NCBI RefSeq assembly: GCF_000485595.1
Contig: NW_014577221.1
Location: 94,978-142,800, forward strand
Direction of reading: 5' to 3'
Length of the DNA stretch: 47,823 nt
Source: Priapulus caudatus
Lineage: Eukaryota; Priapulida; Priapulimorpha; Priapulimorphida; Priapulidae
Position 1 is the first letter of the stretch, and every line of letters begins with the position of its first letter. Positions 10,827-20,600 of this stretch are shown here, piece by piece. The notes under the pieces were generated by a model. It made no database searches. It was not told the origin of the DNA and saw only the letters and a list, made by a program, of their open reading frames with translations. The position numbers and the translations under genes were made by a program.

Positions 10827-11185
10827 CATGGGCGTAAATCCCGGGGGGGATGGGGGGATGCATCCCCCCCGCTCTTGAAGGAGGGGGGATGGCCTGTACA
10901 AATATCCCCCCCTGAGATTCAAAAAAAAAACTCCTTCCTCCGTGCCCCACTTGAAAGTTCAGCTAATTATGATAATTTGGAGACATGGGCAGACCTAAAT
11001 CATTTCAATTACTGCAGGGGCGTGTACAGGGGGGGGAGGGGTCCAGGGGGTCCGGACCCCCTCCCTGCTCGCGCAGAAAACGCATCTGAGGGGGTCTAAT
11101 TTCAAAAATTTTCTGGGGGAGGGCCCCCCAGACCCCCCCTTCGCGTGATCATCCCCCCACTCCTCGGTACGGATTTACGCCCCTG
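10827..11185. mobile_element. hAT-type MITE (359 bp), present only in copy 1
   Basis: Terminal inverted repeats CATGGGCGTAAATCC and, on the right in reverse complement, CAGGGGCGTAAATCC. It is flanked by perfect 8-bp direct repeats GCACTTAC (10,819-10,826 and 11,186-11,193). Copy 2 has one uninterrupted GCACTTAT at the same place (near 19,553), an empty site. The G/C-homopolymer-rich interior has no coding capacity and includes a second TIR-like CAGGGGCGTGTACAGG near 11,016. Confidence 0.9.
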
Positions 11186-12117
11186 GCACTTACAGGTTCA
11201 TCGCAAGGTAATGGCCTAATGCACAGAATCGACAGAGAAACACCCATACATGGCGATACAGCTATTATCTCCTTCCATCGCAACTAGTTTTTAGGTACCA
11301 TATTGTATACGAGATTGAAGTTTTATAGATAACCTACGATTAAAATGTTAAGCCCCTGGAAAACCAATGATTCACTGAAATCAGGCCATTTGTTAATGTT
11401 AGCAGTGTGTTTAAGTAATGTTATGTGTTTACCCTACCTTCTTATCTCTGGAAGCAGTTGCAAAGTGCTTGTTATCATGCGACCATGCACAAGCCCAGAT
11501 AATTCTAGAATGTATTCCTGTTTTCTTGTCAGAGTAGCCTACTCTTTCAAACTGCAACCCTACACAAAGCAGGACGCCATGTTTGTTAAACGTCTGACTT
11601 ACGTACATGGAACTACACACATATATGTGAACAAAATCAACTAGTATATCCGAGAAAAAATGTTTGGTTTATATATTAAGGTGCCACCAGTGTGAAGAGT
11701 TACTTACACATGAAAATCGAACAGGATATACTATTAAGGAGAATGTTATCTCAGGCTAGCAATGCACTCATGAACTACCTTGCTCTGACTGTGTTCTCTT
11801 GAACAGTGACCAGGTCCTGTCACGTGAAACACTCAGAAGATACCTGTCATCTGGTGAGAAAGCAAGCTGCGTCACTGTGAGCTGGTGCGACCGAAGCTGA
11901 CACATCTGTCGCCATGACGACGTGTCCCACAGTATCACTGCCGCGTGCTCTGGCTTGGATGCCTGCAACGTTAACAGATGACGTGGAAATGAAAAAATAT
12001 GCTGATTACTAGATATAATTACTATTATATTATTATAATTATTACCATTACCGTCATTATTATTTTTATTATCGGGAAGGATTAAGTCGGTTATACATAA
12101 TTGACAGGGAGTACTGT

Positions 12118-12205
12118 ATCAATGCCGCGTGCTCTGGCTTGGATGCCTGCAACGTTAACAGATGACGTGGAAATGAAAAAATATGCACAATATATAATAT
12201 AATTA
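12118..12205. repeat. Partial duplicate of ELP2 exon 17 start and intron flank
   Basis: It repeats about 65 bases of 11,938-12,001 almost exactly (GCCGCGTGCTCTGGCTTGG onward, through the splice acceptor and into the intron), then a similar AT-rich run. It begins next to the point where homology between copy 1 and copy 2 ends, so it looks like a rearrangement or assembly scar. Confidence 0.75.
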
Positions 12206-14089
12206 CTATTATATTAAATCTGAAAGAGTAATAACCACGTGATTGAATGAGTGTATATACGCGTCACGGAAAAAAGGCGTGCTATTTCACTAAAACATGC
12301 AACGTCAGCTCAGGGTCATTTTGGCATTTGATTAATATGCATATCGACATATCTTCATTAAGTACTCCCGGTATAATCATTACAGCTATCAGCAATGGGA
12401 AGTGACTTCCCCTATACTGTGCAAGTCAGTCCCTCTGTATTCTCTCAAGTAACTGTGCAGGCTTACTGCTAGCCAGTCAGCGTCACAAAACATTCTCGGT
12501 GACGCCGGTTTTCGAGGATCCACTTACAGTGTCGACACGGAATTGAAAATGTATACGAGAAAAAATACCCTGACCGAAAGCAATCGCATGGTGTTGGATG
12601 CTGAAATCCATCTTTCTGCCCTTGGACCATCGCTCACTTAGACACCTTTATTTCCACTACAAACACCCAGTGTATAGCTTGACCGATAGATTCTGCTAAG
12701 TCAATCGGCCAAGCAACGAGGCCAATACAAATAATACGCGCACGACCAAAGACTCGGCGCTGATATTGATGATCAGCAACTATTCCATAAATTGAGAAAA
12801 AAAAGATTTTGATAACACGATCACAAAATGGCAACAACTCGACCTCGAAAAAACAAACATACATTCGCATTCCGGTAATTAAATCCCGGTTTTCTCTCCC
12901 GACATCGCGAGGGTCAGAGAGTCATCGATCGACAGCGACTCGTCTAACTGTGACGCACTCAGCGCGTCCACCACGCGTTTACGTACGATGTGCTGACCCT
13001 CTCACTCACAGCTCACGTGTGAATGCTGCGAGACATCAGCAGTAGATGAAAGTACTCTCATCTAGATTGGTACATCTCGCGTGACTTCCCATAGACGTAC
13101 AAGCAAGATGACGGGCACACCGACTCTGTGGGAGAAACCCGACTGACCGAGGTGAGCAACAACATGTTAAACTGCGCTTGGTGATTACCCCCGTCGCATA
13201 CGCAACGTGCCGAGACGGTAAAACAGCTCGAACAAAAGAACGTTCGCAGTGTTGGCGACGTGCCAGGTTACCCCCTGCGAGTGAACGCCACAGCACACTC
13301 ACTTTACTCAATCCTCACACACTTCTTTCGCGCCTCACGTGCTGCACAGATAAGTGCATGACCACGACACACTATTATCTATAGTAATAGCACATCGTGG
13401 TTATGCATCCCCCTCGGTTGCTCTGCACGGTGAGATGTCGTACGTAAATAACAACCTTGCTGCTATGTGGCCATTGAATACACGAAGTACGAATGCACAC
13501 GGAGCCAACACCAGCACGGACCTACAGCAAAGCTTACCCATAATTACCACTCTATCAATTCCAACCCATTCAGAAAGATGCGAGTCACCTATTCTGGTAC
13601 GTGAGGGGCTGAGTTTGTAATACGAAATATCGTGATTAAAAAATGTATGAATGCTACACGTTTCTTTCCGGAATGCTGAAAAACTAGTGGATTAACATAG
13701 CTCAGTGATGTGAGGAGCATGGTGTCGAAAGGAGAGCTTGCTACTGCCTACCTCTTGCACTACTGTAAAGGAACGTGTCTGCATGTATTTCACTTTCACC
13801 CTAGGATTGCCTTTTAGCTTTAATCTTCGCCTTACAACTCAACCTACGCACGCAGCAACGAAATGCAACATTCGCCGGGTTCCCTTCATCTTGTGAAAAT
13901 GCATGCTTTCATTTCCAATCTTGGAAAAAGCTCCGTAGCTCTCACGTTTAAGATATTCGAGTCTATCAGCACGTGGCAGGCTTCCGATCAATTTCGTGAT
14001 AAATTTAGGGAAACCATACCACATAGATCCAGCAAACACCTGCAGTTATCTCCGGATATTTGGCTCAGCGCAAGTATGTGGAATTATTT

Positions 14090-14470
14090 ATCCGCGTCAA
14101 CGTGCTACAAACCAAAGACCATTGTCCCTGCAAACGTGCTACAAACCAAACGCCATACTCCCTGCAAACGTGCTACAGACCAAAGATCATAATCTCTGGC
14201 AATGCGCTACAAACCTAAGACCGTAGTCCTTGCAAACGTGCTACGAACCAAATGCCATACTCCCTGCCAACATGCTACACACTAAAGATCATAGTCCCTG
14301 TCAATGTGCTACAAACCGAAAACCGTAGTCCTTGTCAACGTGCTCCAAACCGAAGACCGTAGTCCTATCCCTGCCAACGTTCTACAAACCGCAGATCATA
14401 CTCCCTGCAAACGTGTTACAGACTAAAGAGTATAGCCCCTGTCATTGTGCTACAAACCAGAAACCGCAGT
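14090..14470. repeat. Degenerate minisatellite, unit about 33-35 bp
   Basis: About eleven units resembling CAACGTGCTACAAACCAAAG followed by ACCATAGTCCCTGC. Units are diverged and vary in length. There are no conserved direct repeats separated by unique spacers, so it is not CRISPR-like. Confidence 0.75.
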
Positions 14471-15960
14471 TACTTGCAGCCAGGCAACAGGCAACTATGA
14501 CGATGCCCTATGTCACGAACCGAAAACCCAAAATTTTGTACATGATAACAGAGCTTGACCTACCAACGGGTTCAAATGCAGCTCTTTTTCCCTACACACA
14601 CGCACACACGCACTCCTCTCATGCACTCCTACCTATATTTTGATTTCGTCGATGGCGTGAGGCAACGTGCGCCCCCCTCGACAGGCACTTAAACCCTGTA
14701 AACGACTTCCCGACTAAATTACAGACACGACAACGACACGAGAGTAACAGTTAAGGTGCAATATTATCAATATCATCAACGTCCCCCTTTTGGTTAAGCT
14801 TATCTCTCGGCTGCCGCCTCCCGCGAAAACGGCACTCGACACGATTAACCAGCAAAATGGCGAGCAAGCGACCAACCACGACTGCGCGATTTGCACTTTT
14901 TCTCTCAATGCGAAAACTGAAGCTAAACGTTCAGGAGGTATATATTGACTAAATGCTAGACGTGGCCGCGTGACCCAGCCGTGCACATGGGGATGGATTA
15001 GTACCCTACGACAGGACGTCAAGTAGCGCGAGAGAAAATCCGGATGAGGAAAACGCCAGCGAAATAGGAAAATTCGCCGCCACTCAGAACACAATGTCAA
15101 ACACAAACATCGCACGACTCTGGTAGGCCTGCGATTCCTGGCCTCTACGTTCACTGCAGTTCTTGAAAATTAATATTATTCGAACAGAGATTATTCGCAT
15201 AGAGGTGCGTTTGTATGCTGTTTTCACGTTAAGACAGGTTTGTTACGTGTTGTCTGACGAAAATAAGCACCTCGTGACTTAGCCGAATTAAAGTCATGGC
15301 AAATAACTTTACACAGTAGATGATCCTGGACAACTTAGGACACGGAACTCTGACAGACTGCAAAAATCCTTACATTTGCTACATCTAATATTTTTGAAAT
15401 CGAATGCGTTGATAATAGAGAAAGCTTGCTAGCGAATTGCGGGAGCGTTAACTTGACGGCCTGCACCTACCCAAACTAGTCCTACTACCCAAACTAGAAA
15501 TCTAGTCCTACGATGCTTTCATTAAAGAGCAGCAGCTACAGCTATCACCGGTAATGGTCAACGATGTGCCCACTTGTTTTCATCTGCACATACATATTCC
15601 ATGACGTACAGCAGCAGGAAAAACGGCCTCATTTGTTTCGTATCGTCGTTCGTATAACATGATTCGATCCGACTGCTGTGGGGCCGCGCCGCGGAGCCCT
15701 GCGCTGACTCGACGACAAACGCACACCTCGTCATGACGACGCTGCCACCCAGAGGTTGCCAACCATCCCAATTTTTTTTATGAAAAAACAAAAAACAAAA
15801 AGAAAACGAAGAAACCGCACGCCAAAGATTCGCAAACAGCCCCCACCCCGTCCCCCCCAACGAAAAAATCCCCGTGCCCTCGCCGCGCGTCCGACCGATC
15901 GCGCGCTACCTTTACGACCCCCTCCTTCCCCCCCCGCCGTCGTCGTTGCCGGGGCGACGC

Positions 15961-16161
15961 TCACATTCCGAGCGTGCCGCGGTCGCCGTGGTAAGAGAAC
16001 TGCTGGAAGTAGGGGGCGTCGGTGCTCTCCTCGACAATGGCGTTCAGCGGTCCGCCGGTGTGACGCGGCGGCGTCAGGTCGACCGAGTCGCCGGTGAACT
16101 CAGCGTCGAAGTAACGCGTGTCCGTCTCCGAGGTCACCTGCGGCTTGAAGGGAGGCGTCAC
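15961..16161 (-). CDS. AKT: AKT (protein kinase B), last coding exon only
   Basis: A 66-residue C-terminal exon ending in TGA, entered at a good acceptor (CCCCGCAG). It begins VTPPFKPQVTSETDTRYF, which is the end of the AGC-kinase domain and start of the C-terminal extension of AKT. It has the turn-motif threonine in DLTPP (T450-like) and the hydrophobic motif YFQQFSY, in which S is the mTORC2 site equivalent to human AKT1 S473. It ends in GDRGTLGM. Identity to AKT is strong over the conserved part. The upstream exons coding the PH and kinase domains would have to lie at higher coordinates, but the sequence is cut by an N gap 227 bases away and nothing beyond the gap codes AKT. The exon is therefore orphaned in this assembly. 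Confidence 0.88.
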   Translation of the reverse strand: MTPPFKPQVTSETDTRYFDAEFTGDSVDLTPPRHTGGPLNAIVEESTDAPYFQQFSYHGDRGTLGM

Positions 16162-16185
16162 CTGCGGGGATAGATGGAGAGAAGG

Positions 16186-16190
16186 TAGTG

Positions 16191-16222
<32 letters not shown>

Positions 16223-16240
16223 CGTGTGTGTGTGTGTGCA
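16186..16240. repeat. (GT)n microsatellite in AKT intron
   Basis: Long GT/TG run with a few GC interruptions immediately upstream (gene sense) of the AKT last exon. Confidence 0.9.
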
Positions 16241-16388
16241 GGGAATAATTTTCCCGGTATCGCATCGCAATTCGCGATGTATTTTCAGCCATTTGCTACG
16301 CATATTTTTTTATGAATCGCAGTTGTGCGATGCAGCCCATGCGAGATGTAAACGGAAACATACATGTTTACAATTTACTTTTATTCTC

Positions 16389-16413
16389 NNNNNNNNNNNN
16401 NNNNNNNNNNNNN
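16389..16413. other. Assembly gap, 25 N
   Basis: Run of 25 N. Sequence to the right starts inside a hAT MITE (GGGATCCGTGGATGGG) identical to the interior of the element at 6,477-6,663, so the contig end coincides with a repeat. Confidence 0.98.
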
Positions 16414-17303
16414 GGGATCCGTGGATGGGCTTCAGGGGGGTCCGTGAACCAGGCGCATAAAAATTTTGTGGTTATGTGCTTATGTGCATTTTTCTGGAGA
16501 GGGGTTCGTAGCTCTCTCCAGATACTCAAAGGGGTCCATGACTTAAAAAAGGTAAAGAATCGAACCACTGCGCTAAGGGCTCACGCACCCACCAGCATTA
16601 GACAACCTGCTGCATTAGATTCAGCAGGTGTTACCCAGGCTGTGAGGTGGGCACGTAATGACTGCACTCTGCATCTCGGATTTCACAGTTTAAACTTAAA
16701 TCTATATTCGGAGCTAGAGAGCCGAAACATATTCGTGCACGAAAAATGAGGCAATGGCTTGATAAAATAAACTAGCGTCAAATGGCTTAATTACCTGTAG
16801 TTAGTATAGTCTTACTTCCTATAATTGTATATATTGCATATACTAGTTTCAAACCCTGCTCTGGACAACAAAGATATCATTATAGCATTTATGAATCAAG
16901 CAGTTTCCCACTCCTAAAGCACCTAAATATGTAATACCATGAACACACGCGCACACGCGCGTGCATGCGTGCGTGCATGCGTGCGTGTGTATATATTGTA
17001 GATATGTTCATGATAATGCCTATTGGAAATACCTGGATATTCGTGTTATACAAGGCATATACGATGGGTATATCTACACTCAGTTTACAGTAGTTACAGC
17101 TAGCACCAACACCAACAATTCTGCGAGTACGTACATTCTTAGCTCAGCCATAAACGCTCGACAATAAAGTGTTCACATACTAAATTGCAATCAAACTGAA
17201 CTTTGTCTCTGTGGTGTAGCAATTTCAAGGAGCATCACTGGTACGTTTATTACATCTAGAGTTCCGGTGATGCCATAGCCTAGCACACACAGTAGAGCTC
17301 ATA

Positions 17304-17510
17304 GGGTCTATGTCTCCATGGGTACTGCCGGAACGTACCCTGAACGTACCCTGGTAACTATCTGATATGGTTATGGTTAGGGTTAGGGTTAGGGTTAGGG
17401 AGTAGGCGTAGGCGGCTCCCTAGACTCATAAGTGGAGTAGACGAGGTACGGTCCGGCATATTAGAAGTTACCAGGGTACGTTCCGGCAGTACCCAGGGAG
17501 ACATAGACCC
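17304..17510. mobile_element. Palindromic element with telomere-like core, type-A arms, copy 2
   Basis: Same arms as 7,398-7,596. The core has more TTAGGG-type units than copy 1, one of them TTATGG. It lies just downstream of the candidate ELP2 terminal exon. Confidence 0.75.
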
Positions 17511-17689
17511 GACGAGCCACAGTAGAGGGAAGTGACCAGCGAGTCAACACTAATGCCGATATCCAACAGAAAACAGATGGTGACATAAATCTTCAGATAA
17601 CACAGATACTAAAAGTGATGGAACATGGGACTATAGATAGACAGGGATGGGCACATAACAGTGTTGGAAATGGCAGCCTGTCCCCCAAC

Positions 17690-20600
17690 TTAGCACTGGT
17701 CACTTTTAAACAAGACTGGCCTATTTATATGGATTTTACCATAGGTTCTATAGCAGAAATAAAAATATTTGGAATCAGTACTGGCTGGGTTTTCAAATTT
17801 ATTTCTGAGACTACGATTATTTCCAAGTTGTAACGATGGTAGTAAAAATATCAACCAAAGTGAGAACAAGCACTATATTTAAAATATAATACATTAGACC
17901 AATTCACAAAAAGCATTATAAGTATTGCCTTTTGTTACAGGTGCTAACTCTACAGTGCACAATTTAAAACATTTAAAAAAAGGATACTTTTCATCTAAAG
18001 TAATCACTTTGCTCCATGGATTTGTATGTAAACTGTTCCACTTGAAAAGCTGTATGATTCCGCTCTCCAATCCTACAGCCACCAGATACCTGCAGATAAA
18101 CCTAGGATTATAGTGGTCATCACTCATTAGAGCTGAAGGGGTCGTTGTCGTATATAATATGTAGTACCCGAGGTGTCGGCGAGTATGTCGCCTACGCCTA
18201 CTCCCTAACCCTAACCCTAACCATATCAGATAGTTACCTCGGGTACATATTATACGCCATTATACGACAACGACCCTTCGTGCCTCATTAGGTAATACTA
18301 TGAAGCAGAACCAACGTGTTTTACCTGATCAGTGCATCAAAGAATCTAGAGCACAAAGATTCTGTGTGCTAAGTCGAGGCCATCTTCGCATTTCAATTAA
18401 TAATTCGTAACTATAATTCATGTTATATGTTTGTATTATTTTACTCATAATTCGTTCATATTATGATAACGAGTTTATATTGTGTTAATTTATGTTATAG
18501 TTATTTACGATTCCATCCGTTGTATTTCTAGACGTTTGCCAATATCGGTTTTACAATCTGTCAAATCTTCACCAGGGGGGTGCTTGCCTAGAAATGTTTG
18601 GAATTTTTTTAAACATTTTTATACTTGTAGACTGGAATGTGGGCCACAATGCGTTTGCAAGAAATATACTTACTCTTCGCTCGAGCAAAGAACGAAAGGC
18701 ATGTCAATAGCTGTTATGGAATCGTCTAGTTGCAGGGGGTCGGGGCATGCTTGGACAATACCAAGACAACTGTCTTTCCTTTGTTCCTGTGTCACCTGCC
18801 ACATCACGACCTGTTTCAACAGCACAAGAGGTTACCATTATGTATAGTTCAAGTCTAAAAACGTATAGAAGTAATCACGTGACTAGAAGTGTATCACGAC
18901 TAAACATTTTGATGGACAAGGAAGCATTTTATGCACACCACGAAACCTTTTGTATGCTGATATATTAAGCTACAAAGTACAGTGGAACCCCGAGTTGACG
19001 CGAATTCGGATATAACGCAATGAGTCGTTGGACCCCTAGCTTTTTTTGCTCTTATATAGCCACGTATATATAACCCCGATTTAGTGCGACCCCGCTTTTC
19101 TCGCAATGACATTTTATGGACCCCAACCATCACATTATAATGGGGCTATACTGTATAACATGCTGCTGTAAGCTGGTGTCGGTATAGAAGGTACAATGTT
19201 GCTCTGATTGATGGCTAACTAATAACTTGACAGTAAACGTTTTCCATAAGGAAAAACCTATGGCCATTAGTGAGTGTGGCAAATCTACACAGGTATTGCT
19301 TACTAACAGTAATGATCAAATTTATGGTAGCCATAAATTGGGATAGCAAGCATTTATGATCCGTAATTCAGGTGCGACTTGCCCAATGGCAAGCATAATA
19401 TCAAGAGTACATGATAATAGAGATGTACTCTATTATGTACTCTTGATAATATCCATACCCAGCACCCCAAAAGTTTGCTCATGCCAAATACACTGGCGAA
19501 CCATGATTCCACGGTAATGCCACAAGGTTTACAATTTAAACAAGATAAGGACAGCACTTATAGGTTCATCGCAAGGTAATGGCCTAATGCACAGAATCGA
19601 CAGAGAAACACCCATACATGGCGATTCAGCTATTATCTCCTTCGATCGCAACTAGTTTTTAGGTACCATATTGTATACGAGATTGAAGTTTTATAGATAA
19701 CCTACGATTAAAATGTTAAGCCCCTGGAAAACCAATGATTCACTGAAATCAGGCCATTTGTTAATGTTAGCAGTGTGTTTAAGTAATGTTATGTGTTTAC
19801 CATACCTTCTTATCTCTGGAAGCAGTTGCAAAGTGCTTGTTATCATGCGACCACGCACAAGCCCAGATAATTCTAGAATGTATTCCTGTTTTCTTGTCAG
19901 AGTAGCCTACTCTTTCAAACTGCAACCCTACACAAAGCAGGACGCCATGTTTGTTAAACGTCTGACTTACGTACATGGAACTACACACATATATGTGAAC
20001 AAAATCAACTAGTATATCCGAGAAAAAATGTTTGGTTTATATATTAAGGTGCCACCAGTGTGAAGAGTTACTTACACATGAAAATTGAACAGGATATACT
20101 ATTAAGGAGAATGTTATCTCAGGCTAGCAATGCACTCATGAACTACCTTGCTCTGACTGTGTTCTCTTGAACAGTGACCAGGTCCTGTCACGTGAAACAC
20201 TCAGAAGATACCTGTCATCTGGTGAGAAAGCAAGCTGCGTCACTGTGAGCTGGTGCGACCGAAGCTGACACATCTGTCGCCATGACGACGTGTCCCACAG
20301 TATCACTGCCGCGTGCTCTGGCTTGGATGCCTGCAACGTTAACAGATGACGTGGAAATGAAAAAATATGCTGATTACTAGATATAATTACTATTATATTA
20401 TTATAATTATTATTATAATTATTTATTTATATAATTATTTATTTAGTAGACGTGTGAATGTACGACCTTAGATACAAAATCTATATCACTGCATTACCCA
20501 CTTGAATCCTCATCAAGATTTGTCCCTGATAAAGTAAGGTGAGAGTGAGAAAACAGATAGGTAGCACATATATGATTATGTTTAAGATATAAAAACATAA

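Larger units (their letters stand above)
9061..11962 (-). pseudogene. ELP2: Partial second copy of ELP2 (exons 17-20, last candidate exon broken)
   Basis: Exons homologous to those of the complete gene lie at 11,779-11,962, 11,438-11,559, 9,937-10,073 and 9,247-9,348, with open frames and intact splice sites. The coding change I noticed is GAA to GGA near the end of exon 19 (SSEE to SSGE). The candidate terminal exon starts at 9,061 but is cut at 9,016 by the 1.17-kb insertion. Exons 1-16 are absent on this side. If this is an allelic copy it is not a pseudogene at all but the other haplotype. If it is a genomic duplication it lacks a start and the first propeller and cannot encode working ELP2. 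Confidence 0.75.
6515..12045. repeat. Large duplicated segment, copy 1 (ELP2 3' region)
   Basis: Collinear and nearly identical to 16,414-20,411 (copy 2), with scattered single-base changes and small indels. Two large differences are an extra 1.17-kb insert at 7,845-9,016 and an extra 359-bp insert at 10,827-11,185, both present only in this copy. The left limit is where copy 2 begins after the gap. On the right, homology stops in AT-rich sequence just upstream (gene sense) of ELP2 exon 17. It could be an uncollapsed second haplotype or a real segmental duplication. Confidence 0.9.
12046..15960. other. Non-coding stretch between ELP2 copy 1 and the AKT last exon
   Basis: I find no recognisable protein here. 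If the AKT exon is in its natural context, the right-hand part should be the AKT 3' UTR, transcribed leftwards. At 12,118-12,205 there is a partial repeat of the start of ELP2 exon 17 plus the adjacent intron (compare 11,938-12,025). At 14,090-14,470 there is a minisatellite. Several frames of 60-150 codons exist, but they lack splice-consistent partners or similarity. Confidence 0.45.
16414..20411. repeat. Large duplicated segment, copy 2 (contiguous with full ELP2)
   Basis: Partner of 6,515-12,045. It lacks the 1.17-kb and 359-bp insertions of copy 1 and continues into the rest of ELP2 beyond 20,411. It contains its own versions of the type-A palindromic element (17,304-17,510; five telomeric-type units against three), the type-B element (18,136-18,279) and the pogo-like MITE (18,978-19,155). 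Confidence 0.9.

Noticed and set aside
11345-11644. 99-codon plus-strand frame, also seen at 19,713-20,012
   Set aside because: Antisense to ELP2 exon 18; its conservation between copies reflects the duplication.
16188-16568. Open frames running through the N gap
   Set aside because: They translate GT microsatellite, unknown bases and hAT MITE sequence.
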